Positions 27,457-39,480 of a stretch of 64,000 nt of DNA are shown here, piece by piece. The translations under genes were made by a program, and so were the position numbers. The stretch's first letter is position 1. Every line of letters starts with the position of its first letter. The stretch comes from Tetrahymena elliotti 4EA (Eukaryota > Ciliophora > Oligohymenophorea > Hymenostomatida > Tetrahymenidae), in NCBI GenBank assembly GCA_000231825.2, contig JH720315.1:1051071-1115070 (forward strand). The letters are read 5' to 3'. The notes under the pieces were generated by a model, which worked only from the letters and a program-made list of their open reading frames with translations, was not told where the DNA came from and ran no database searches.

Positions 27457-28700
27457 GATCCTCTTTAATTAAATAATTTAATAAGTATTTTTTGTATATT
27501 TTAATTAAAATTAATTATCTTTCCCTTTGTCTTTTTATTTTGTTTTGGTTTAGCTCATCTTAAACTCATATCTCTTTTCTTTATTTGCTTGTTTGTTTGT
27601 TTATTTCTTTCTTCTTTCTTCCTACATTTTTATTTCATTTGCCTTTCTTTCCTATTGATTTATTCATTTTTCTTTTCTCCATTTTTCATTCATATTTATA
27701 AACCAATCTAAATAAATAACACATTTCCCATTCATTTCTCCATTCACTTATGCTCATTCTCACTCAACTTATTAGTATAATTATCAGCTTTAAATAAAAA
27801 ATATTACAAATCTTTCTTGGTTTCTTTGATTCTTTCTTTATTGTTTTATTTTATTTATTTGAATCGATTCTAAATCTATTGACTCCATTTTATTTCATCT
27901 TCTTTTTAAATGAGTAGTTAGCTTGGTTTGTCTTTAATATCTCTTTGTTTCTTGCATTTTCTTTTTTATATTCAAAATAAATGAATCCTCTATTAAAATA
28001 CATGATAACAATTCATATAAAAATGTTTACTGCTTAATCAAAAATAAGTTAATCTGTATTCATTTTTGATTGCAAATCAATTTATTTTTTTGAAAAAGTA
28101 TCTTTTTTAAACATTTCAATAATATCTTTACAAACAATATCTTTTCATTTATGCATTCCTTTAATTAAATTTTGTATTTATTTATTTTTTCAAATAAGCA
28201 GAATTCATTCCTTGTTAATTTTATTCAATATTTCCCAAATAAACTACAATATTAATTTGAATTTAACAAATAAGTTGATTTTATTTTTTTAAAAATTAGT
28301 ATAAATTAATAATTTTATTTTTTTAAATATTTACAGTTTTAATAAGAAATATAAACATAGGTGGTTATTTATGATTGGATTTAAAAATTATATAATTAAT
28401 GAAAAAAATAAATTAAATATTGGTTTTATTCTTGTGTTTAATATTGTTATTTTAAAATTGATGCAGTTCCCCCCTTTTACAATATATTCTATATTCTTAA
28501 TATTTTAAGTAGATTAGAAAATAAAAAAATGAAACTAAACAATATCAAAGAAAATTTAACTTGAAATAAACTAAAAAAAGGAAGTAAGCACAAATTTAAA
28601 ATAATTAATTAGTATAAAAAAATTACTTTAAGTGAAAATTAAAAATAAAATTTAAAGTAGTAATGCATTTTACATAAAGAGATAATTATGAATTAATAAA
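27457..28700. other. Upstream region of the mitochondrial-protein gene
   Basis: Pyrimidine-rich on the plus strand (27540-27960), then AT-rich. It should hold the promoter of the minus-strand gene at 27456. No gene seen. Confidence 0.45.
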
Positions 28701-29587
28701 TCAAATTTCAAACCCTAATTGAAATAGATTGAAAGTTTAATTGTTATTTTATTAAATACCACAGATTTGAGTATTGTTAGGTTTATCTTCACTTGAATCA
28801 GATTCAGATTCCGATTTTAGATTTTCAACAAATTCTTTTATTGCTTTTACAATATCTTGCAGAAAATCAAAGTCATTATGAGTCATATCAGATTAAATTT
28901 TTATTTTACTTTTTTTATTTTATTTTTTTGCTATTTCATATAATTATTATGAGTATTTTGGTTTTATTAATGTATCGTTTTCTCCATGAATAAACAAGAT
29001 AGGATTTTTTTATTAAGATTGAGATAGGCATTGCTCATTATCGAAATCCTCATTTAAAAATAGATTTAACAAAAAAGGAATTAATTCCTTTAGTTTAGTG
29101 TATGAGCTCATTAAAACAACATACTCAAATTAAAAGTTTTTGGCTAGGTAGCAGGCAGGGCCTGTTCCTATAGATCTACCAAAAACACTTAAATTTTCTG
29201 GTAAAATATTTTTATCATTAATTAGAAAGTTATATAAACATTCAGCATCAAGCTTTATCTAAACTATTTTAGATTAATTTTAAGAATCTAATTATATATA
29301 ACTCCCATAGTTTGGATATTCTATTGCGTATACGTTACAGTTTAAAGACTCTGACAATTTAAGCATAAAAGATTAGGATGTACCTAAATCCTCTCCATTA
29401 CCATGAAGTAGATCATATTTTTTTAGCATTTTTCATATGGGCTCATGATTTCTAAAACAGGTCTCACACCTTCAATTTTATCTTCTACTTTCATGTATAT
29501 AATCTTAGCTAGATTTATCTAGAGATCACTATTTTCATAAGAATTCTTTGCTGGGAAAATAAATTTTTCATAAAATTGTTACATCAT
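28701..29587 (-). CDS. ABHD17-like alpha/beta hydrolase with a one-base frameshift near the N-terminus
   Basis: Two overlapping open segments together give one alpha/beta-hydrolase. The upstream frame from ATG 29587 reads through V-E-D-K-I-E-G-V-R-P-V-L-E-I-M-S-P-Y and N-M-I-Y-F. At about 29403-29413 the reading shifts by one base into H-G-N-G-E-D-L-G-T-S and then stays open for about 230 codons to TGA 28701. The catalytic set looks complete: nucleophile Ser in F-G-R-S-I-G-T-G-P-A, Asp in H-G-E-N-D-T, His in M-T-H-N-D-F, and oxyanion H-G-N-G. A Ser/Glu/Asp-rich stretch lies near the C-terminus. ABHD17 relatives remove palmitate from membrane proteins. Alternatives are initiation at the internal ATG just before H-G-N-G-E-D, a sequencing error, or a recent pseudogene. 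A decayed paralog lies at 38.8-39.2 kb with the same spacing at the shift point. Confidence 0.75.
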
Positions 29588-29900
29588 ATTTTATCAATTT
29601 TTTTCTAATAAATTAATCTTATTCTAATTTTTTTTATTTATTAATTTTAATAGAAACGAATTTATAATAATAACAAAAAAACTATTAATTGAGCTAAACG
29701 AATTTAAAAATGAGATAGTTATTTAAAATTCTTTTATTTTTTTTATTTTTAATTCATTATTTTCTTAGTAGCGAGTTTATGTAATTAAATTATTATCAAT
29801 ATTTATTCTTTTAACAAAATAAAAGATAATAAGTAATAGTATGTTATTTTATTTTTATTTTAATTAACTTTATTCATGCTTTTTAAAACAGTTTAATAAG
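29149..29900. repeat. Duplicated segment, copy 1 (hydrolase 5' part plus flank)
   Basis: The 5' two-thirds of the hydrolase gene and about 300 bp upstream of it align by eye with 38770-39480 in the same orientation. Many substitutions and indels separate the copies. Confidence 0.7.
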
Positions 29901-30040
29901 GTTTGTAAAAGTTTGATATTCTTTTATTTTTTATTCTAAAGTTTTAAAATTTATAAATCTTTAAATTATTGATTTGATGATTACCAATCATTTTTATATT
30001 CATTTATTTTTTATTCTAAAATTCTAGAATAGATAAATTA

Positions 30041-30540
30041 TTTATGATTTATCAGAAAAGAAAATATTTAATTTATTATTATTTTATTTTTGATAATCTA
30101 AGCCAAAATAGTCAAAATAGTGAATTAATTATTTGAGTCATTTAGTATTTTATCAGAAAAAAAAAGTATTTATTAATTATTATTTTATTTTAGATATCTC
30201 AGCTTAATTGATCTGTAATGAATCACTTTGATTTAAATATAATTTTAGAATAATTAAATAATTGGTAATTTATCAGAAAAGAAAATATTTAATTTATTAT
30301 TATTTTATTTTTGATATTCTAAGAGTTAATTAGCTGATCAGAAGTCATTTAGAAATTTATCTTGGAAATTAAAAGTATTTTGTTAATTATTATTTTATTT
30401 TAGATATTTTAAGCTTAAATCATTAATTGGTTGTTTATGAAAAATTATCTTTACTTTTGATTTTCTTTCATTTTTTTTCTAAAATGTTAAATAGATTAGT
30501 AATAATAATTTATCATATAAGAAAATATTTTATTAATATA
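30041..30540. repeat. Degenerate tandem repeat, unit about 110 bp
   Basis: Four full and one partial copies of a unit containing TTTATCAGAAAAGAAAATAT followed by a TTATTATTTTATTTT tract recur near 30047, 30150, 30270, 30357 and 30510. The units differ by substitutions and small indels. The array ends directly against the first copy of the 67-bp repeat. Confidence 0.7.
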
Positions 30541-30604
30541 TATGTAGAAATACGTGTTCTGGCTCAAAATCCCAAATCCTAAATTACCCTCAATATTTTC
30601 TCGA
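30538..30604 (+). repeat. 67-bp dispersed direct repeat, copy 1
   Basis: Matches 35380-35446 at 65 of 67 positions in the same orientation. It is clearly less AT-rich than its surroundings (contains CTGGCTCAAAATCCCAAATC) and ends in TCTCGA. Confidence 0.85.
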
Positions 30605-32479
30605 CAAGAGCAATTTTTTTATCAAAATTCCGCATTCTGCCAATTTTTTTTAGAATAAATCAAAAACCCCTATTAATTAACAAATGATTGCATTTAAAAT
30701 AAATTTTATTTTTCAAGAATATTAGAATAATATTTTTTTATTAAAATTCGTTTTTTTTTTTGAGGTACTTATCTTACTCAATTATCCAAAGCACTCAAAA
30801 ATCTAGTGATTTGAGCTCATTCATTTTTTTGTGAAGAAGAGTATTTTTTTAGAACTTCTAAAAAAAAATTTAGAACTCATTTATTCTCTAAGATGATAGA
30901 TAATCTTATTTCAAATCAGTTTTTTGAAAAATAGCAAAATTAAAATCAAACTTTATTTTTGTAAGAAAAAATTAAAATTTTAATTATTATTACTAATTCA
31001 ATTATAAAAAAAATTTTAAGCTGGAAATAAATTATTTAAATTAATATTTTAAATTGTTGATAATTAATCTAGGATATGACTTATATTTAAAAAATAATGG
31101 GAACAAACCATAGAATTTTTGAATTGCATATTGCTAAAATAGTTAGATTCCTTTATTCAATCTAGCTCATTGGAGTTTAAATAAAAAGAAAATGAATTAA
31201 TTTGATTTATGCCGTATCTTAAGAACAATTATTAATAATTAATCAGATCTCTTGTTGAAGATGCCACTTATGACTAAATTCTTATCTCTTATTAATTGAA
31301 AGAAGTTCATTGATTAGTAATATTTTACAGAATTAAAAGATGAAATATAAGCAGATTTAACACATAACCATACTAATTTATTGCAATTTTTAAATGATTA
31401 TTACTAGAATTAATTCATTAATTCATGAAATCAATTCTCAATAGATTTATTTTTTAGATAGGTTCATTCTAATTTTGAGCAAGCATCTATCTGCTTTTAT
31501 CAAAAAAGAAGAAATCTATTTTAAAGTACCTTTTACTTAATCAAAAATCTCAGAAGGACTTAATGTGACTCAACTGATAATTAATAGGGAACTACTATGA
31601 AAAAGAAATTAATCTCTTAATCTATTAAGAATCTAGCCAACGTTTGATTCACCTTTTGATCTCTTGATTATAAATAAAAGAGTATCAGTTACATAAACCC
31701 AATTTCCCTTGCAATTCAATTATGATTAACCTATAAAATATAACTCAGTTGGACAATAATTTTGTTATAGATTACAAGAAAAAAATAATCAAAAGTATAA
31801 AATCGAGCTGTGAGAAAGGTACTTTTTAAGTAGTTTATTAATCAAAATTCAAATATAGTATAATTGACAAGAGAACTTACACAATAAAGAATGAGTAATA
31901 CCATATTTAGAGATTTTAAGCACCCATATCGCTGGATTAGATTACAGTATAATAATGTTTAATCATCTCTTAAATGATATCATTACTCAAAATTCCAATT
32001 CCCAGTAGGAGTATCAAAGAAGTTCTAAAATCATTTAACTAGAAAATCTAATAAAAATTTTCAAGAATGACAAAAAACAACAGGTAAACTTATACTAGTA
32101 TCTGAAAACTATATATCTAGAATCAGATCTTCAGATGAATTAAGCTTATCCAACTCTTTCTTAGTATCAGCCTAACTTCTCACTTTTAGATTTAAAGCAA
32201 AAAAATTCACCCAACAATATGAAATCATAAGTAGAGAATTTCAATTGAAGAATTAGCATAAAATGTTGATAACCTAAATAGAAAATTAAGATAATACTAA
32301 CAATCAATGAAATAACTTCTTAAGCAATAATTATATTTGAAGGAGGAATGAAAATAAATTGGTATTATATGAAAATATAAATTAAAACATGCCTTCAATA
32401 ATTACAAAGTTTGCTATTTTTATCTGAGATTTCTTCTGTTCTTATGGTATTGAATTATAACAATGTTTTATTGTGTTTT
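30605..32479. other. Sequence between the 67-bp repeat and the transposase relic
   Basis: The stretch 31200-32400 is slightly less AT-rich than the flanks. A plus-strand frame of about 147 codons is open at ~31665-32108. It has no recognisable motif or convincing start, and with only TGA as stop such lengths arise by chance. Possibly decayed mobile-element DNA. Confidence 0.35.
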
Positions 32480-33240
32480 GAAATTTTTGGTTAATTCCTA
32501 AAAATATCTTCAATTAGTTCTATCAGATCATCCTTACTTTCAAAATCTTCTTACTATTCTCATATTGCATCTTTAATAAAGACCCATATGCTTTATCTTG
32601 GTTATATATCTGGGATTTGTGGAGGTCATTTGAGTATATCAAAAGGATATTTTTCCAGAATATTAAGTAGACTTTGAAGTATTTGAAGGTGCATTGTCCA
32701 ACTGAAAGATGAGGTTACTAGTCATTTATCTATTGATATCTGGTAAAAAATCTATTAGTATCTGTTAATATAACTCTTGATTGATATTAGACTCAATGAG
32801 GTATAAGACACTTGGGCCATCATAAGTAATTGCTGCAAATACTTAAATTCTTAAGTCATTTTTTATTTTTCAACTCTTCAACTGTTCCGACAAATATGAT
32901 TCTAAATTAACTAGCCTAGACATAGATTTCATCAGTTAAGACTATTCTTTTCCAAAATTTAATGCTGTTTCCCTTCATTTTTTAACAAAAATTTAATCTT
33001 TTTTAAAATTTTCATGACTAATAATAAATATTTTTTTTTGTCTTCTAGCTTCTAGTAATAAACCCTTCCTCTCTGAGTAATTTGTTGATAGCCCTAGAAG
33101 ACACACTATTGGGATAGAGGAAGAGTAGCTCCTCCAAAAAATTAATTTTTCTCTACCTCAATAAGCATTTTTCTTTTTTTCTCAACTAATAATGTATGCT
33201 TACTAGCCAAGCTTTTTGATTGATGTGAAAATCAAGATAG
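32480..33240 (-). mobile_element. Tc1/mariner-family transposase relic
   Basis: Translated fragments on the minus strand fall in the order expected for a Tc1/mariner (IS630-like) transposase. An N-terminal helix-turn-helix-like remnant with L-R-E-E-G-F-I-T-R comes first. It is followed by F-W-K-R-I-V-L-T-D-E-I (first catalytic Asp, about 32925-32955), F-Q-L-D-N-A-P-S-N (second Asp, about 32680-32710) and P-P-Q-I-P-D-I-T-K-I (the conserved WPP-SPDLNPIE region, about 32600-32630). The reading frame changes at least twice, and the Trp before P-P is TGA at 32626-32628. The element is dead. Inverted terminal repeats were not found. In Tetrahymena this family is mostly confined to germline-limited DNA. 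Confidence 0.8.
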
Positions 33241-34294
33241 ATTATGATTAAAATTAAAATAATATAAAAATGTCATAGTAATATGAAGAATAAAGTCAAA
33301 TGTAAACTTTTAAATTTAATGGAGGAGTATCAACTTTTAATTAGTAATTGTGATTTAAGTACTATTCAATTTAATAGTAATTATAGAATCAGAAGTGAAA
33401 AAATTTTATCATGTCTTTCTCGCTTTATCATTCAACTATTGAATGAAAGCTATCTCCAAACAAGATTTGTTTAAAAAATAATAAAACACTATTTTCAATT
33501 CAGTTTAGGGATTATCGGATGTCCAAAAAATCCAGATAAAATTAATAAAATTGTTTGATATATTTTCTGATCAGTTAGTTGAAAAGACTCAAAAAAATAT
33601 TTACATTATCTATTCATTTTTCTGATCAGTCAAATGTAAGTAGAAACATATCTATCTAGCTTCGCTTAAAATATTATTGATTCTTTTTACATATCTTAAT
33701 GACAAAAAACATTTTAAAAAAATATATTTAAAATAGAATCCGATTGGAGATATAAAAAATTATTTTGACTAAAAATTAAACAAAAAGATTAAATTATCTA
33801 TCAATAGAGGGATAAATTTAAATTTTTACAAATTTTATTAATATTACAGAATTCATTTTGATAAAAAAAGGGCTTTTACTTCACATCTTCAATATATTAA
33901 TAGACCAAATTTAGGAATAATTATTACGAATTCCATTTTTTTAAAAATGACTAGATTTAAAATTATGTTAAGAAGTTTAGTAAACATCATTTGATTTTAT
34001 TTTTTCAAATTTTATTAAAGGAAAAAATTAATCGTTTAAAAAAATGGGTTTTAGTTAATATCTTTAGGAATCGATTTATTTATTTGACAAATAAATGTAA
34101 CTTTTTACCTTGCTTAATTATTATAAAGAATTCATTTATAAAAAAGATGTTTTTCATTTAAATTTATTTTATAAAAGTAAATTAAATACAAAGATTATCA
34201 ATGTAAAATATTTAAAAAAATCATCTAAGTCAATATTAAAAATAGTAAAAAATTAAATTTATAATTTTTGATTAAAATATTATAAAAAAATTTG
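33241..34294. other. AT-rich stretch with one small frame
   Basis: A plus-strand frame starting at ATG 33283 is open for 84 codons with the ciliate code. It has no recognisable feature and lies head-to-head with the transposase relic. I do not consider it a supported gene. Confidence 0.3.
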
Positions 34295-34588
34295 NNNNNN
34301 NNNNNNNNNNNNNNNNNNNNNNNNNNNNNNNNNNNNNNNNNNNNNNNNNNNNNNNNNNNNNNNNNNNNNNNNNNNNNNNNNNNNNNNNNNNNNNNNNNNN
34401 NNNNNNNNNNNNNNNNNNNNNNNNNNNNNNNNNNNNNNNNNNNNNNNNNNNNNNNNNNNNNNNNNNNNNNNNNNNNNNNNNNNNNNNNNNNNNNNNNNNN
34501 NNNNNNNNNNNNNNNNNNNNNNNNNNNNNNNNNNNNNNNNNNNNNNNNNNNNNNNNNNNNNNNNNNNNNNNNNNNNNNNNNNNNNNNN
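34295..34588. other. Assembly gap (294 N) between identical direct repeats
   Basis: The 35 bases on the left (34260-34294) recur exactly on the right (34590-34624). The gap therefore probably hides further copies of a tandem repeat or a collapsed duplication, and its true length is unknown. Confidence 0.9.
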
Positions 34589-35379
34589 TTATAATTTTTG
34601 ATTAAAATATTATAAAAAAATTTGGTATTGATAGGTTTAATAGAAGAATAAAGTAAATAATATAAAAAATTATATAGCAATATGCTGAATGGAATTTTTA
34701 AGTCAAACAAATAAAATAAAATTAAAAATCATACTTTTTTTAACGATTTTATAAAGTTGTTTTAATAATTTTAATTATTCAAGAAATAATTTCAAAATTT
34801 TAAGATTATAAAGAGAATGACTGCAAGATAAATTATAAACCAATTAAATCACCTGTGAATTTTACACTATTTATAATACATATTAGTTCCGTAACTTGAA
34901 CATAAAATTGTAAATATAAACAGTTTTACCAATAATGCAACTAATTTTGCAAGAAGTCAAGAAAAGGATATTTTAGTGAAATGAGTTAATAATATTCTCT
35001 ACTAAATTATTTTCCTTTTTAACTAGTGGTTTTAATTTTATAGGATAGACACAACAAGCAATAGTAAGTAGCACCTTTCAATTCAATACAAAAAATTCAA
35101 TTATTGCTAGATGTAACAAATTGAATTAAAGATCTGGAAATTAAAAATTCTTTAACGTGTAATGAAGACAAAATTATCAGAATCTATCAAAAATAATATG
35201 AATTAATTATCTGAAAAGTTTATTAGAATAGAAAATGTTAATCTTATTAAACTAATTATTTCTGATAATAATTCATAAAAAAACATGTTTTGATTACAAT
35301 ACAATAATTCATTTGATACGTGTAAAAGATTACATTTAACATTTTATAAAAATTTATTAACAGTTCATTTTGAGATATC

Positions 35380-35446
35380 ATATATGTAGAAATACGGGTT
35401 CTGGCTCAAAATCCCAAATCCTAAATTACCCTCAACATTTTCTCGA
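35380..35446 (+). repeat. 67-bp dispersed direct repeat, copy 2
   Basis: Second copy of the repeat at 30538-30604, 4842 bp away and in the same orientation. The two differences are G for T in the ACGTGTT part and C for T in the CAATATT part. Confidence 0.85.
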
Positions 35447-35818
35447 GAGAAAAAAATTATTCATATTTATTTTGAGATGAATTAATAATCCTTAAAATTA
35501 ACTTTTGAAGGTATATATAAATTAAAAGAAAAAATTTAAACTTTGTAACTACTAATAATAAAAATAATAAAAAGTATAAAAATTAAGGTCTTTTTATTGT
35601 TAATTAAACTTTAATATTATTCTCAGTTTTAAGATAATTTAAATAAATTTATTAGAGAAATTTAAAAATAAGTTTTTATTATTTATTTTATTTTCTTGGA
35701 AAAGCAATTTAAAAAATTCTTTTAAATAAAGAAAAATATAAATTATTTCTTTTTAAAATTTAATTTTTAAAAGAAACAAGCCAATTCTTTATAAAGTATA
35801 GATTAATTACAATCAAAA

Positions 35819-36332
35819 TCAAAATAATAAGATCATAGAGATAATTAAAATTAAAGAGAATTTTTTAAAGAAGTAAGCTGTTGCTTTTACTGGTAGGGTA
35901 TCTATTATTTAACTCAAAGAATTAGAAATTATTGTTAACTTTAGCATTAAATTGTAAAATATAAACGAGCTTTCCATTAAGATCTTAAGTTTTACAATAA
36001 TTCATAAAATTAGTTGCTTCATAGTTATCTCCTGTTGTATATTATACCAAGAAGAATGGGTCAATTACATTAGATTTTTAAGCTGGCTAAAGAGTAAATT
36101 CTTTCACAGGGCTATTAGCATCAACAGATGTTAACTTTAAAGAGGTGATTTAATCAGCGTTATTTTAAATTGTCAATTTAACATCTGAAATAAAACAGCC
36201 TTCACATTATTACTTCTTATTAGTAGTTAAGACTTAATTATTCAATTAATCAATAGAGAATACACATGAACTTTAAGAGTTAACAAAAATTAGAAATCCA
36301 AGTATGATAGTTACTAAATGTTATAGTTTCAT
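35819..36332 (-). CDS. Small secreted protein, tandem family member 1, frame shifted near the 3' end
   Basis: ATG at 36332 starts a clear signal peptide (M-K-L-Q-H-L-V-T-I-I-L-G-F-L-I-F-V-N-S). An extracellular-type domain of about 130 residues follows, with cysteines in S-S-C-V-F-S-I-D-Q-L, Q-Q-C-E-G-C-F and M-N-Y-C-K-T-Q. Relatives at 38 and 41 kb end in a hydrophobic C-terminal segment with L-L-F-stop, which would suit a GPI-anchor signal or membrane anchor. Here that segment (I-S-M-I-L-L-F, TGA 35819-35821) is out of frame by one base, probably in the six-A run near 35865. Without the shift the frame runs on into AT-rich noise. Either a sequence error or a recently broken gene. Family and function not recognised. 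Confidence 0.6.
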
Positions 36333-37126
36333 TTGATTATTATTTTTAATTTTTATATTTATTAATATTTGATAATAATTTATTGACTTAATTTAACTTT
36401 CTAAATTTAAAATGATACTATTCATAGGACACTCTATGATATATTTTTCTTTTATTTCTTAAGATTAGGTATTTTACATTTTATCAGAAAATTAAATTTA
36501 TACTTTTTGATATTTAATTTCAATCACATAAAATCTTTCTCAGAATTAATTAATTTAATTTTAATTTTATTTTTCTATAAAATTTTATTTAATATTTGGT
36601 TCTTTCTTGTAAAATAATTTTGAATAAATATTTTTCAAAGCAAGAATTTTTTTATTTGGTAAATTATGACTTTTTTATTTTATTTAGATGTCAACAAATA
36701 ATTTTTTTCATGGAAAAATAAGATTTTCTTAGATAAATTTAGATCAACATGAAAATCCAATAAATGAATAGAGTGAGAGGAGACAAATCAGGTTAAACAC
36801 CTATCTAGTCTTTTAAACAAAAATTGATTTGGTTTATTTCTGTTAAGCCATTAGATTTCTGATGAAATAAATTAAGGTAAGGGATATTACATTTCCTAAT
36901 AAAATTCAATATTTCGTAATTTGCTCTTTCTAATCAAAGCTAAATTTGGGAATAGTTTTTTCACCTTAAAAACTAAAAAATGTTAAATTTTTAGGATTTA
37001 AAAGTCTAAAATATTTTTTTAAATAAATTTAACATATTTCATAGAACGAAATTTTAGCAAAATTCAAAAGTTTTAAATTATAAAGTTAAAATATAAATAA
37101 TAGCAAAAATCTATTATTTTAATTGC
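36333..37126. other. Spacer upstream of the first secreted-protein gene
   Basis: AT-rich. It contains scattered short matches to the larger duplicated block that follows but no gene. Confidence 0.35.
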
Positions 37127-37627
37127 TAAAGTCATTTCAAAAAATAAAATAACTTGAAAAAGATAATTTCTTACTTGATTTATTTGTAGATAATAATTTG
37201 TTATTTTGATTAATATTTACTAATAAGTGGATCAAAATTCCCTCTCCTCCTTAAAATATTAAAATTTATTTAATCTTTTTAGATGTCAAGAGAAATTCTA
37301 TTTTGTATTTTTATACTGTTTTAAGCCAGCAGTAAATTTTTAAGATTATGATAAAAATCATTTGTTTTTTTTTGAGAAATTTTACCAATCACCTACCTGA
37401 TAATAATTAGATTATTCAATCAAAAATAATTTGTGATATTTATATTTTTCAAGCATTATGATTTCATTTTAAACTAAATTAATTGTTTCAATTAAATTAT
37501 CCAAAGAATTTCCATTCAATTTAAAAAATGATGATGAAAAGAAGTTGGTAGTCACAGTTTAAAAGTGAAAATCAAAAGACTCCTAAATTTCTTACATCAC
37601 AAAATCTTAAAGGATGATAAACCAACC

Positions 37628-37915
37628 ATCTTAAAATTCAAAGGTTATCTAATTTAAAAAAGATTAACATTTTAATGTAGGATAAAATTTAATAGAGTAA
37701 TTAATTATCTTTATTTAAAGATAAATTTTTAAGTGTAACATATAAAATTACTTAGAAACTCAGAACATAAAATAAGAATCTTATTTTTATTAACCTACAA
37801 AACTAAAAAATGAATTAATTTATTGATTTATTTTTTGTATTTAAAGTATTTAAAGTAGAATAAATAAGCGATTAAATTTAAAGAAAACAAACATTTCTTT
37901 TTATATATTTTGAAC
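37628..37915. other. Spacer inside duplication copy A
   Basis: Non-coding. The sequence just before it, TAAACCAACC at 37618-37627, resembles the first ten bases of the Tetrahymena chromosome-breakage sequence, but the next five bases do not fit. Confidence 0.3.
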
Positions 37916-38418
37916 TCAAAATAATAAAATGAAGCTCAGAACTAAGGCAATAATTGATATATTTTTTAATAGTAAACTACCAGTGTATCCATTATTTAAT
38001 TCAAAAGATTGGAAGTCTTTTCCAATGCTAGCAATAAATCTTAAATTGTAAGTGAGCTTTCCATTGGTGGTCTATGTTTTGCAAGAGATCATAAAGTTGG
38101 TGCTTAACATTAATCCAGTGCTAGATTGTAGCCATACCTAAAAGAAAGGATCGATAGTTAAAGAAGGAGTATAAGGAGTTATATCTATTGGTGTTATGCC
38201 ACTACCATCAACAGTTACTAATCTTATTTTAGTAATTTATTTAGCAGTTGATGAAATAGTCATTTTAACATTTGAAGTCAAGCAGGAATCACAATCTGTT
38301 TTTTGAATAGGTGTTAATATTTAATTATTAAGCTAATCAATAGTGAAAGTGCAACTGATGTCAGCACTTACTAAAGTAGTAATGATGATATAATTATAAA
38401 TAATATTTATAATTTCAT
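37916..38418 (-). pseudogene. Small secreted protein, tandem family member 2, frameshifted in the signal peptide
   Basis: From S-A-D-I-S-C-T-F-T-I-D-Q-L-N-N-Q onward the frame is open to TGA 37916-37918. It includes T-D-C-D-S-C-L, M-I-S-C-K-T-Q-T-T-N-G-K-L-T-Y and a hydrophobic C-terminus ending S-F-I-L-L-F. The only good start (ATG 38418, M-K-L-Q-I-L-F-I-I-I-S-S) is out of frame by one base. Compared with the copy at 41 kb, one T is missing at about 38371-38381 (CTACTTTAG against CTAGTTTTAG). The product would be a secreted or GPI-anchored small cysteine-containing protein. It could be a pseudogene or an assembly error. Confidence 0.65.
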
Positions 38419-38769
38419 TTATATTTTCTTAGAAAATTAGCTTATTTATTATTTGTTTTACTCTTCTTTATTAATAATATTTTCTTCAATATCTTTTTTC
38501 TTACTTTTAAATCCAAAGTTATGATTGGATTTTCTTCTTTTTTTGTTATCAAAATACCAATTCCTATCCAAAATAAGATTTTGAACAGAAAATAAAAAGA
38601 AGATTTTTTTGTTTCTTTTCTTAAATTTTTGATAAATTATCTGATAGGCAAGTAAGTAGACCTGACCTTTTCAGAAAAAATAGTAGATTCAAACTATTTT
38701 ATTATAAAGAAAGTATGATAAAATAAGTTGTAAATGTGAATATATAATAATAAAAAAATATTTTTCTAA

Positions 38770-39480
38770 TTATTGCCAGCAGGCAATAGGTAGCACTTAT
38801 TCTTATTGATATACAAAATATAGTTAAATTTTCTGATAAAATCATCTTTAATAAGAATGTTAAATAAAAGTTCAGAATGAATGAAGCTTTATCAAAGCTA
38901 TTTTAGACTAATTTTAAGAATATGATTATCTATAACTCCCATAGTTAGGATATTCTATTGCATAAATGATGAATTCTGACAAGTTAATCATAAAAGAGTA
39001 GGATGTAGTAAATCCTCTCTATTACCATGAAATAAATCATATTTTTTTTTAGCGTTTTTCATCAGAGCTCATGATCTCTAAAACCAGTCTCACGCCCTGA
39101 AATACATATTTTACTGTGATTTATATGATTTAATTCTAATTTATCTAAATATTGATATTTTAATAACATTTCTTTGCTATGAAAATAAATTTTTGATAAA
39201 AATCTAACATAATATTATATCAATTTAATTCTTAGAAGTAAATCAAATTCTAGTTTTATTATTATTTTTTATGAAATTTGATAAAATAATTTATTAATTA
39301 ATTGAGCTAAACCTACCTTTCTAATTTAAAAAAGAGATAAGGATTTAAAATTATTTTTAATTTATTATTTTCTGTAGAGTTATTTTAGTATTATCAAAAT
39401 CTATTTTCTAACAAAATAAAATGTAATAGGATGTTGTTTTATTTTTATTTAATTCTTTTTTTAAATTATATTTCATTTTT
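38770..39480 (-). pseudogene. Decayed copy of the ABHD17-like hydrolase gene
   Basis: Aligns with 29149-29900. Recognisable pieces include the R-P-V-L-E-I-M-S-like region near 39080-39110, the N-M-I-Y-F/H-G-N junction near 39040-39060, A-I-E-Y-P-N-Y-G-S near 38935-38965 and the stretch leading to the nucleophile elbow. There are in-frame TGA codons, deletions, and loss of everything downstream of the elbow. The C-terminal half, with the Asp and His, is absent. Clearly non-functional. Confidence 0.8.

Larger units (their letters stand above)
37127..38700. repeat. Segmental tandem duplication, copy A
   Basis: Aligns by eye with 40105-41640 in the same orientation. Shared landmarks are the TTTCAAAAAATAAAATAAC start, the CCCTCTCCTC block, GAATTTCCATTCAATTTAAA, the secreted-protein gene and a CAAGTAGA/CTTTTCAGAAAAAAT block at the far end. 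The copies are perhaps 80-90% identical with several indels. Confidence 0.75.

Noticed and set aside
31665..32108. Open plus-strand frame of about 147 codons beside the transposase relic
   Set aside because: No motif, no convincing start or splice context; with TGA as the only stop, frames of this length occur by chance.
34225..34710. Frames spanning the run of N
   Set aside because: They exist only because N codons are read through; there is no sequence evidence.
37618..37632. Possible chromosome-breakage sequence (TAAACCAACC plus ATCTT)
   Set aside because: The first ten bases fit the Tetrahymena 15-mer but positions 11-13 do not, no telomere repeat is nearby, and the duplicate block at 40.5 kb lacks it.
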